This document shows positions 56,999 to 64,000 of a stretch of 64,000 nucleotides of DNA, piece by piece. A program made the position numbers and the translations under genes. Each line of letters begins with the position of its first letter. Positions within the stretch are counted from its first letter, which is position 1. The DNA lies in the NCBI RefSeq assembly GCF_011761355.1, contig NZ_JAASRW010000001.1, forward strand, positions 372,001-436,000, read 5' to 3'. A model generated the notes under the pieces. That model was given only the letters and a program-made list of their open reading frames with translations. It was not told the DNA's origin and ran no database searches. The stretch comes from Paenibacillus lupini. Its GTDB lineage: Bacteria > Bacillota > Bacilli > Paenibacillales > Paenibacillaceae.

Positions 56999-57056
56999 AT
57001 TCCAGGGTATATTGAAGAATAGAGAAACAGATTTTGGAACAACAGGAGGGAGCCAA

Positions 57057-59645
57057 ATGGCTGAACAACCTAGACGTAGCAAACCTAAGGAGATGAAGCG
57101 GGGGACGGCAAAGAAAAAGAAAAGGATGACGCCTCGTAAATGGTTTTTTGCGTTCTTCTTTACCGTCGTGTTTGCAATCGTCTGTGGCATCATCGGATAT
57201 TTGTTTATTACTCTGAACGGCGAGCGAATCTTGACTGAGAAGGCGGATAAGCTTGAACTTGGCGAAGCGTCGATTATATATGATATGGACGGGAAAGAGA
57301 TTACAAAGCTCTATGACGCAAACCAGAATCGCGAGAACGCCGAGTATAACGAAATGCCAAAGCTTCTGCTAGATGCTTTCGTAGCAACGGAGGATCAGAG
57401 GTTCTATGAGCATTCCGGGATTGACTTCTTCTCCATCGGACGTGCTGTCGTGAAAGACGTTATCGCTAGAAGCAAGGTGGAGGGAGCAAGTACCATCACC
57501 CAGCAGCTGGCGAAAAATATATTCCTGACTGCGGACAAAACCTTTTTCCGTAAAGCGACAGAAGCATCCATTGCGGTCGCGCTTGAGAATAAATACTCTA
57601 AGCAGGAAATTCTGACGATGTACCTGAACCGAATTCCTTTCGGTAAAGGGATTTATGGCATTAAAGGTGCCGCGGATTTTTATTTCGATACGGACCTGAA
57701 GGATTTGAAGATTTGGCAGATAGCGACACTCGCTGGCATGCCGAAGGCGCCTAACCGCTATAATCCAATTAATGATCCAGAGTCCTCTATGGCACGCCGG
57801 GCTGTCATTTTGAAGCTGATGTATGACCAAAAATTGATTACAGAGCAGGAAATGGAAGAAGCGAAAGCGGTCGTTTATGAGCCGCCTGCTAATCTGGAAG
57901 AAAAGAAAAGCGATCCATATAAAGCTTACGTCGATTATGTAATCGAAGAAGCCGTTAAAGTCATTCCGGATATGACGGAGGAAGAGCTGCGGATTGGCGG
58001 TTATAGGATCTATACATCGCTTAATCCAACCGCACAGACGGCCGTTGAGAAAGAATTCGCTGATGATGATAACTTCGAGAAGAGTCCAGACGATCAGAAA
58101 GCGCAAGGTGCTATGATCATCATGGATCACCGTGACGGAACAATACAGGCGATGGCTGGTGGACGTGATTATGTCCGTAAAGGCCTGAATCGTGTAGAGG
58201 TTCAACGTCAACCGGGTTCTGCGTTCAAGCCGATCGTATCCTATGGTCCGGCGCTTGAATCTGGAGATTATTATCCTTGGACAGTACTTAATCAGGATTC
58301 ACAAAAATGCTTTGGCGATTATTGTCCGAATGACAGCCATGGTTCAAGTCCAGTGACGATGCAGCAAGCGATTAAGGAATCTCGCAACCTGGCAGCCGTA
58401 TGGACGTTGAATCAAGTTGGAATCGGCAACGGTATTGCGTTTGCCAAGAAGCTGGGCATGGAGCTGGAGCCGGAAGACCGCAACCTGGCGATTGCGCTTG
58501 GCGGCCTTTACAAAGGGGTTACACCTCTGCAGATGGCAGAAGCCTACAGTGTATTTGCCAATGGAGGCAAATCGGTTGACCCGCATACAATTACGAAGAT
58601 TGAGAACACAGCTAACAAGAAAGTATACACGTACCGTGCTCCACAGGCGAAACAGTTGATGAAGCCGGAAACAGCGTGGTACATGACACAAATGATGCAA
58701 ACCGTTCTGGAGAAGGGCGGTACAGGTACAGGTGCCCGTATTGACCGTCCTGTAGCAGGTAAGACAGGTACATCACAGCATGGTATACCTGGCTTTACTT
58801 CTAGCGCGAATAGGGATGCTTGGTTCGTTGGTTATACACCAGAGTGGACCGCAGCTGTCTGGATGGGCTATGACAAAACTGATAAGCAGCACGTAATTAA
58901 GAAGAGCAGTGCGCAATCGGCTGCGATGTTCGGCAAGGTAATGTCTCAGGCGATGAAAGGTGTTCCGAAGTCATCGTTTGTACAGCCTAGCGGCATTAAG
59001 CAGGAAGTGAAGGAGCAGGCAGCAGTAAAGGGCTTTAAAGCGGAGTTCCTGCCGGATCAATTGAAAGTTCAGATGTCCTGGACTGCTCCCGCAGACAGCA
59101 AAGGTGTAACGTACCGGGTATATCGTAAAGACTCATCTGAATCCGAATTCTCGGTATTCGCTGATGCAGTTACACCACAGATGGATGATATGAGCGTATT
59201 CCCTGGCATGTCGTACCAATATTATGTGGTAGCCTATAATGCGGAAGACGATAAAGAAAGCAAGCCTTCTGAAACGGTTACAATCGAAGTGCCGGAGATA
59301 GATGTTGAAATTCCTGAACAGCCGATGGAACCGGATCAGCCGAATGACGGCAACCTGCCAGATATTCCGGATGACGGGACGAATGGCGGAATAACGCCAA
59401 CCCCTACTCCTGATCCGAATCAGCCGGTTGAATCGGAGACGCCAGATAATGGCGGAGTTGATTCACCGGATCCTGGCAACGGTGCCGGTAATGGTAACGG
59501 AAATGGGAATGGCAATGGCAATGGGAATGGAGAACCAAGTGAAGGTGCTGGGGGTTCGGTCGATCCGACCGATCCTGGCACCGGCACAACGGGCAAAGGC
59601 ACTACCGATAAAATTGAAGCCGGAAGTGCTGGCGGCAAAACGTAA
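57057..59645 (+). CDS. Bifunctional class A penicillin-binding protein (PBP1-type)
   Basis: An 862-residue peptidoglycan polymerase: basic cytoplasmic tail, membrane helix about 30-55, GT51 glycosyltransferase (about 80-260, EDQRFYEHSGID, GASTITQQLAKN), transpeptidase (about 330-620) with PGSAFKP (catalytic Ser), SRN and KTGTSQ, then a fibronectin type III-like domain (about 665-755) and a Pro/Gly/Asn-rich tail with a run of Gly-Asn pairs (encoded at 59,479-59,530). ATG at 57057 follows GGAGGG; the longer frame from 56988 overlaps the terminator. It has an 11-base link to the cyclophilin gene. Confidence 0.95.
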   Translation: MAEQPRRSKPKEMKRGTAKKKKRMTPRKWFFAFFFTVVFAIVCGIIGYLFITLNGERILTEKADKLELGEASIIYDMDGKEITKLYDANQNRENAEYNEMPKLLLDAFVATEDQRFYEHSGIDFFSIGRAVVKDVIARSKVEGASTITQQLAKNIFLTADKTFFRKATEASIAVALENKYSKQEILTMYLNRIPFGKGIYGIKGAADFYFDTDLKDLKIWQIATLAGMPKAPNRYNPINDPESSMARRAVILKLMYDQKLITEQEMEEAKAVVYEPPANLEEKKSDPYKAYVDYVIEEAVKVIPDMTEEELRIGGYRIYTSLNPTAQTAVEKEFADDDNFEKSPDDQKAQGAMIIMDHRDGTIQAMAGGRDYVRKGLNRVEVQRQPGSAFKPIVSYGPALESGDYYPWTVLNQDSQKCFGDYCPNDSHGSSPVTMQQAIKESRNLAAVWTLNQVGIGNGIAFAKKLGMELEPEDRNLAIALGGLYKGVTPLQMAEAYSVFANGGKSVDPHTITKIENTANKKVYTYRAPQAKQLMKPETAWYMTQMMQTVLEKGGTGTGARIDRPVAGKTGTSQHGIPGFTSSANRDAWFVGYTPEWTAAVWMGYDKTDKQHVIKKSSAQSAAMFGKVMSQAMKGVPKSSFVQPSGIKQEVKEQAAVKGFKAEFLPDQLKVQMSWTAPADSKGVTYRVYRKDSSESEFSVFADAVTPQMDDMSVFPGMSYQYYVVAYNAEDDKESKPSETVTIEVPEIDVEIPEQPMEPDQPNDGNLPDIPDDGTNGGITPTPTPDPNQPVESETPDNGGVDSPDPGNGAGNGNGNGNGNGNGNGEPSEGAGGSVDPTDPGTGTTGKGTTDKIEAGSAGGKT

Positions 59646-59656
59646 GGAGCTGGACG

Positions 59657-60286
59657 TTGAAGATGGGCAAGCTCAAGAAGATAAGCTGGAGCATCGTCGT
59701 GACTTTTACAGTTATCGCTGTATTATTGACGGGCTGCGGCTCATCCGGTAATTCGTCTGATAAACCGATGAAGTGGGACAAAATGCCGGAGATGTCAATC
59801 AATTTGAATAAGCAGTATTCGGCCAAATTTACAACCAGCAAAGGTGATTTTACCGTTAAGCTATATGCGGCAGAATCACCGGTTACGGTTAACAATTTTG
59901 TTTTCCTCGCCAAGAGCGGTTATTATGATGGTCTTACTTTTAACAGCATTATCGAATCCTTTATGATTCAAGGCGGCGATCCAAAGGGGAATGGCACGGG
60001 TAATCCGGGGTACTCCATTCCTGATGAATTTGATACAAGTAACAAATTTGAGCCTGGCGTTGTTGCGATGATGAACAGCGGTAAGCCAAATTCGGGCGGC
60101 AGTCAATTTTTTATCTGCACTGGTCCTGATGCGGTCAATCTGAACCAGACACCTACTTATTCGATCTTCGGAAAAGTAGACAGCGGCATGGAAACGGTCA
60201 TGAATATTGCGAAGACACCTGTCAACGACAAGCATGTACCGAAAGAAAAGGTCATCATCAATTCGATTACGATCTTGGAATCATAA
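59657..60286 (+). CDS. Lipoprotein cyclophilin-type peptidyl-prolyl isomerase
   Basis: A 209-residue extracytoplasmic foldase. Signal with lipobox LLTGC (Cys at 27), then a cyclophilin domain with GLTFNSIIESFMIQGGDPKGNGTG and NSGGSQFFICTG. The core is of the short bacterial type. TTG start at 59657, seven bases after AAGGAG; ATG two codons later is too far from it. Cotranscription with the penicillin-binding protein (12 bases) suggests help in folding wall enzymes; inference. Confidence 0.92.
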   Translation: MKMGKLKKISWSIVVTFTVIAVLLTGCGSSGNSSDKPMKWDKMPEMSINLNKQYSAKFTTSKGDFTVKLYAAESPVTVNNFVFLAKSGYYDGLTFNSIIESFMIQGGDPKGNGTGNPGYSIPDEFDTSNKFEPGVVAMMNSGKPNSGGSQFFICTGPDAVNLNQTPTYSIFGKVDSGMETVMNIAKTPVNDKHVPKEKVIINSITILES

Positions 60287-60293
60287 GCTGGAT

Positions 60294-60333
60294 AAGGGAT
60301 ATAACGGACAATCCGTTCTATCCCTTTTTTTTG
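60294..60333 (+). terminator. Terminator of the PBP-cyclophilin unit
   Basis: AAGGGATA-AACGGA pairs with TCCGTT-TATCCCTT, followed by TTTTTTTG. Confidence 0.88.
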
Positions 60334-60515
60334 TTTTTTGGGCAAAAGAAAGTGGCATACATGCTATTTCACATGGAAAAGTGGGGGATGGCTTGGTTTA
60401 TTTTGCATGCGTGCTGGAGAAGAGCGTTAAGTTATGGTAAGCTTTTTACAACGCTATCCATCATCATCGAAAGCCAAGCATCAAAGGCTTATCTCAACGG
60501 AAAGGTACGTTCCGT

Positions 60516-61067
60516 ATGAAACGAAAATTTTCAGACCGGGCTAACTGGCGTCGCATTATACGCAAAAGTTACAATTGTCTGGTGCTCGACAGTGATGAGT
60601 TCAAAGGCCTCGTTACGTTTTACCGGATTCATGAGTTGCGCGAGCCGCTTTGGAAGGAATATAACGGGCGGCGTTTATGTCTGGCAGACCGCGGTTATCT
60701 TTGGATGCAGCATTTCCCGCGGGGAGAGCATTTTGTCGTAACGACGATGTTTGACGATAAGGGCCGTGTTGTACAATGGTATATCGATATTTGCAAGACG
60801 CAAGGGCTGACGGATCAGCACGTGCCTTGGTTTGATGACTTGTATCTGGATGTGGTCGTTCTGCCAAGCGGAGAAGTATTCCTGCTTGATGAGGATGAAC
60901 TGGAAGACGCCCTGCGTCAAGGAGAGGTAACCGGGAAAGAAGCGGCACTTGCCCGCAAGACAGCTGGAAGATTGCTTTCGAGTATTCGCAATGGCCGATT
61001 CCGGTATTTTACACTCAGCTTGAAGCATCGTAAAAGCTTGACGGAGAGAGAGCTTAGAGAATCATGA
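60516..61067 (+). CDS. DUF402-family protein
   Basis: A 183-residue protein of the DUF402 fold (FAU-1/YgaC-like, nucleoside diphosphate phosphatase or RNA-associated in characterised members). GYLWMQHFPRGEHFVVTTMFDDKGRVVQWYIDIC is the conserved core and LYLDVVVLPSGEVFLLDEDEL the acidic metal site region. GGAAAGGT precedes ATG. The end overlaps the next gene by four bases. The 230-bp gap before it has no other recognisable feature beyond the terminator. Confidence 0.82.
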   Translation: MKRKFSDRANWRRIIRKSYNCLVLDSDEFKGLVTFYRIHELREPLWKEYNGRRLCLADRGYLWMQHFPRGEHFVVTTMFDDKGRVVQWYIDICKTQGLTDQHVPWFDDLYLDVVVLPSGEVFLLDEDELEDALRQGEVTGKEAALARKTAGRLLSSIRNGRFRYFTLSLKHRKSLTERELRES

Positions 61068-61723
61068 AAAGTATTGTTCATACGAGGAGCAAGTCACGCA
61101 AACGTCGCGGATTGCTCCTGTTTCGTATCTTTGCAGCATTCGTATGTTTGGGAGTATTGTTCTTCGGTTATTTGATTTGGCAGATCAACAGCTATGATGA
61201 ATCCCAGCCGATTGAACAGGCTGATGCGGCGATCGTGTTAGGTGCTTCATTATGGTCAGACAAGCCTAGTCCTGCACTCAAAGAACGGCTTGATTATGCG
61301 GACAAGCTTTATAAAGATGGAAAAGTTCAGATGCTTATCCTGTCCGGCGGTCTTGATCGTAATGGTTCGAAGCTGACCGAAGCGGAAGGGATGCAGGTTT
61401 ATTTGATGGCGAAGGGTATTCCAGCAGATAAAATGCTCCTGGACAATGCAGCAAGAAGTACATATGAGAATCTGCTGAACAGCAAAGTGATTGCTGCTGA
61501 TCAACATTTGGATAAGCTCCTTATCGTGACACATGACTATCATGCGCCAAGGGCGATGGAAATAGCTCGTTATCTAGGCTACAAGAATACGCAGGCTGCA
61601 GCCTTCCATTCTGAGGTTTTGAACCCATTCCGCAATCAATCACGGGAAGTACTTGCTTACACGAAGTGGAAGGTGGATTCTGTTCTCTTGAAGTTCGGAT
61701 ACCGCTCTCCAGACTCCCTGTAA
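61064..61723 (+). CDS. YdcF/SanA-family (DUF218) membrane protein
   Basis: A 219-residue protein: basic start, one membrane helix about 15-36 and an outward DUF218 domain (ADAAIVLGASLWSDKPSPAL, MLILSGGLDRNGSKLTEAEGM, TYENLLNSK, IVTHDYHAPRAMEIARYLG). Relatives (SanA, ElyC, YdcF) affect envelope integrity or lipid carrier handling. Overlaps the DUF402 gene by four bases. Confidence 0.88.
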   Translation: MKSIVHTRSKSRKRRGLLLFRIFAAFVCLGVLFFGYLIWQINSYDESQPIEQADAAIVLGASLWSDKPSPALKERLDYADKLYKDGKVQMLILSGGLDRNGSKLTEAEGMQVYLMAKGIPADKMLLDNAARSTYENLLNSKVIAADQHLDKLLIVTHDYHAPRAMEIARYLGYKNTQAAAFHSEVLNPFRNQSREVLAYTKWKVDSVLLKFGYRSPDSL

Positions 61724-61733
61724 TAAAATCTGT

Positions 61734-61762
61734 TAATATGACCGATTCCGATAGAATACACT
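61734..61762 (+). promoter_or_regulatory. Candidate sigma-E promoter of spoVK
   Basis: TAATATG (61734-61740) and AATACACT (61755-61762), 14 bp apart, match the sigma-E pattern with one -10 difference from CATACACT. In Bacillus spoVK is sigma-E dependent. Confidence 0.45.
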
Positions 61763-61843
61763 TGTTAGAAGCGGGATATGCCGGGGTTGTTTTCTTTGGC
61801 GTACCCAAGCTAGTGACGGTGCGAAGGATAGGTGATGCGATAG

Positions 61844-62824
61844 ATGAGCGGACATGTCATATCGGGATCGAATAATGGAGCAAGGCCGTCCCGTCAGATC
61901 AATGTAGTCCTTAGAAGTCAGGAACCCATTCAAATGACGGCTTCTGCGCCTGTAGTTGATAATGAGCCGCTGCCAGCCGTTAAGCCGCTCCCTCCCGGGG
62001 ATCATTTTGCTGATATTCAGAAAGAGCTGGAACCCATGGTAGGGATGGACAATGTGAAATCTCTTATATATGAAGTCTATGCGCTTTTATATATAACCCG
62101 AATGCGTTCGGAAGCGGGCTTGTTTGGCGGATCACATGTCTATCATATGATATTCAAGGGGAATCCAGGGACCGGCAAAACGACAATTGCCAGAATCGTT
62201 GCGAAGCTGTTCCAGAAGATGGGTGTACTTTCCAAAGGTCATCTGATTGAAGTAGAGCGGGCAGATCTGGTCGGAGAATATATCGGGCATACAGCACAGA
62301 AAACGCGGGATTTGGTGCGCAAAGCGATTGGCGGCGTTTTATTCGTGGACGAAGCGTACAGCCTGGCGCGCGGCGGAGAGAAGGATTTCGGCAAAGAGGC
62401 AATTGATACTCTTGTAAAAGCGATGGAGGATCATCGTAATCAATTTGTGCTCATTTTAGCGGGTTATCCTGCTGAGATCGATCATTTCCTCCTGACTAAT
62501 CCAGGGTTGCCGTCACGTTTTCCGATTCAAATCGATTTTCCAGACTATAATATTGATCAATTAATTCAAATTTCTGAGCTGATGGCGAAGGATCGAGATT
62601 ATTATTTGATGCCGCAGTCCATATTTAAACTAAGGCAGCATTTAATCCAAGAGAAGATGAATGACTTGTTCTCGTTCAGTAACGCCCGTTATGTGCGGAA
62701 TTTGATTGAGAAGGCTATCCGATATCAGGCTGTCAGGCTGCTGAATCAATATTCGAACGGGATTCCGCCAAAGCAGGAGCTTATGACGATTAAACCGGAA
62801 GACTTTAAATGGGAAATAAAATGA
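61844..62824 (+). CDS. spoVK: Stage V sporulation protein K (SpoVK), AAA ATPase
   Basis: A 326-residue CbxX/CfxQ-type AAA+ protein: Walker A GNPGTGKTTIA, Walker B GGVLFVDEAYSLARGG, sensor-1 region VLILAGYPAEID, arginine-finger segment NPGLPSRFPIQIDFPDY. Needed for full spore maturation in Bacillus. The N-terminal 50 residues are a variable linker. ATG after AGGTGATGCGATAG. Adjacent to hflX as in other Bacillales. Confidence 0.93.
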   Translation: MSGHVISGSNNGARPSRQINVVLRSQEPIQMTASAPVVDNEPLPAVKPLPPGDHFADIQKELEPMVGMDNVKSLIYEVYALLYITRMRSEAGLFGGSHVYHMIFKGNPGTGKTTIARIVAKLFQKMGVLSKGHLIEVERADLVGEYIGHTAQKTRDLVRKAIGGVLFVDEAYSLARGGEKDFGKEAIDTLVKAMEDHRNQFVLILAGYPAEIDHFLLTNPGLPSRFPIQIDFPDYNIDQLIQISELMAKDRDYYLMPQSIFKLRQHLIQEKMNDLFSFSNARYVRNLIEKAIRYQAVRLLNQYSNGIPPKQELMTIKPEDFKWEIK

Positions 62825-62846
62825 CGCCACTTTAGAAGGAGCAATC

Positions 62847-64000
62847 ATGCGAGATAAAACACATAATACGACAATGACTATGCTGGAACGTGCCGTGCTG
62901 GTCAGTTTGGTTACACCCGATATTAAGCGCAGCATTAGTGATCCGGAGCATTCTCTGGCGGAACTGGTTGCGCTGGCTGAGACAGCGGGAACTGAAGTGC
63001 TGACCACCATGACGCAAAATAAAGAAGCAAAAGATACAAAGTGGTTCATCGGTAAAGGCAAAGTGGAAGAGTTAAGAGCGATTGCTGAGGAAATGGGTGC
63101 GACTACTGCGATCTTCGACCAGGAATTGTCTGGCGCACAGGTTCGGAATTTGGAGGAAGCTCTAGATTTAAAGATCGTAGACCGTACACAGCTTATTCTT
63201 GATATTTTCGCACAACGGGCTAAGACTCGTGAAGGTATTATTCAAGTTGAGCTGGCGCAGCTCAGCTATTTACTGCCGCGTTTGTCCGGTCATGGCAAGA
63301 ACTTGTCACGGCTTGGCGGCGGTATTGGTACAAGAGGCCCGGGTGAATCGAAGCTGGAGACGGACCGGAGGCATATCCGGGGTCGTATCACTGATCTGAA
63401 AGCCCAGCTTGATGAGCTTGTTCGTCACCGGAAGCTTCATCGGGAGAGACGTAAGAAGTCTGGTGTTATTCAAGTAGCATTGGTCGGTTACACGAATGCC
63501 GGGAAATCAACGATGCTTAGGGAGCTTACTAGTGCAGATGTCTATGTAGAGAACCAATTATTTGCAACGCTTGATCCTACATCTCGTACGCTTGAACTGC
63601 CTAATGGCCGAGAAGTTATACTGACGGATACGGTAGGCTTCATTCAGAATTTGCCTCATGACCTTGTTGCTGCATTCCGCGCGACGCTTGAGGAAGTACT
63701 GGAAGCAGACCTTGTGCTCCATGTCGTGGACGGCAGCTCACCAATGCGCGATGAGCAAATGGCGGTTGTAGAGAAGATCCTAGGTGATCTTGGAGCAGCG
63801 GGTACGCCTAATCTAACGATTTATAATAAGAAAGACCTATGTGAAGAGAATAACGTGGATATGCCAATTGCAGGTCCAGATACGCTTGTTATTAGCGCTT
63901 ATCAGGAAGCCGATTTGACGCTGGTACGGAATAAAATTCAAGATAAGTTGACAGGTGATACGGTAACTTTCACCTTACCTGCAGACCGCGGAGATTTGAT
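62847..64000 (+). CDS. hflX: Ribosome-associated GTPase HflX, partial
   Basis: Opens at ATG 62847, five bases after AAGGAG, and runs off the right edge (about 384 codons of roughly 420). The N-terminal HflX domain has WFIGKGKVEELR and RTQLILDIFAQRA, then GGGIGTRGPGESKLETDRR, followed by the GTPase with P-loop VGYTNAGKST, G3 DTVGF and G4 NKKD. HflX binds the 50S subunit and splits stalled or hibernating ribosomes. It is 22 bases after spoVK. Confidence 0.96.
   Translation, partial: MRDKTHNTTMTMLERAVLVSLVTPDIKRSISDPEHSLAELVALAETAGTEVLTTMTQNKEAKDTKWFIGKGKVEELRAIAEEMGATTAIFDQELSGAQVRNLEEALDLKIVDRTQLILDIFAQRAKTREGIIQVELAQLSYLLPRLSGHGKNLSRLGGGIGTRGPGESKLETDRRHIRGRITDLKAQLDELVRHRKLHRERRKKSGVIQVALVGYTNAGKSTMLRELTSADVYVENQLFATLDPTSRTLELPNGREVILTDTVGFIQNLPHDLVAAFRATLEEVLEADLVLHVVDGSSPMRDEQMAVVEKILGDLGAAGTPNLTIYNKKDLCEENNVDMPIAGPDTLVISAYQEADLTLVRNKIQDKLTGDTVTFTLPADRGDL

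Overview
The window looks like chromosome of a spore-forming Firmicute of the Paenibacillus type, at roughly 47-48% GC. The evidence is the order cotE ... mutS-mutL-methyltransferase-miaA-hfq ... spoVK-hflX (a Bacillales core arrangement), strong AAGGAGG-type ribosome binding sites, frequent TTG and GTG starts, a sporulation coat gene, collagen-like and CgeB-like spore-surface genes, and carbohydrate enzymes typical of Paenibacillus. No tRNA, rRNA, CRISPR array, insertion sequence or prophage was seen.

Layout. 1-7.6 kb: the start of ilvE (running off the left edge), a divergent LysR regulator, greA, a chemotaxis receptor, a VOC protein, an AlkC-like DNA glycosylase, then a GNAT/VOC pair. 7.6-14.6 kb: a giant collagen-like protein (about 322 Gly-X-Y triplets) and a small collagen-like partner, a nucleotidyltransferase/HAD pair and a membrane-anchored protein. 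14.9-29.7 kb is an accessory stretch: a large GH2 glycosidase with two C-terminal carbohydrate-binding-like modules, a small Lsm-like ORF with an unclear start, an AraC/GyrI-like regulator, an ECF sigma factor with a long extension resembling a dead metallopeptidase, a phosphotransferase, a merR-SMR-SMR efflux operon with a textbook 20-bp-spacer MerR promoter, a nitroreductase with an operator palindrome, a nitrilase-family hydrolase, a secreted GH93-like arabinanase with a cre-like site, a decayed VOC pseudogene and a secreted GH18 protein.

29.9-33.5 kb is a tightly overlapping four-gene operon (SAM methyltransferase, FAD oxidoreductase, SRPBCC protein, beta-ketoacyl synthase) that looks like a small polyketide or fatty-acid-like pathway without its own carrier protein. 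33.5-45.9 kb: a winged-helix protein, the fused B12 enzyme icmF, a lipoprotein with a 47-residue membrane protein, a YxcD-like pair, a DUF309 protein, carbonic anhydrase, an IscA-fold protein, an M32 carboxypeptidase, and an ABC importer (lipoprotein, ATPase, permease) whose first intergenic gap holds a three-copy repeat able to form alternative hairpins. An ArAE-type membrane protein follows.

46-64 kb: cotE, then three inserted genes (an amidoligase-like protein with a sharply GC-rich 3' part and two tandem CgeB-like glycosyltransferases), then the mutSL-miaA-hfq run, a class A penicillin-binding protein, a lipoprotein cyclophilin, DUF402 and YdcF-family genes, spoVK with a candidate sigma-E promoter, and hflX running off the right edge.

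Most start sites below were chosen by Shine-Dalgarno position and often differ from the longest reading frame.
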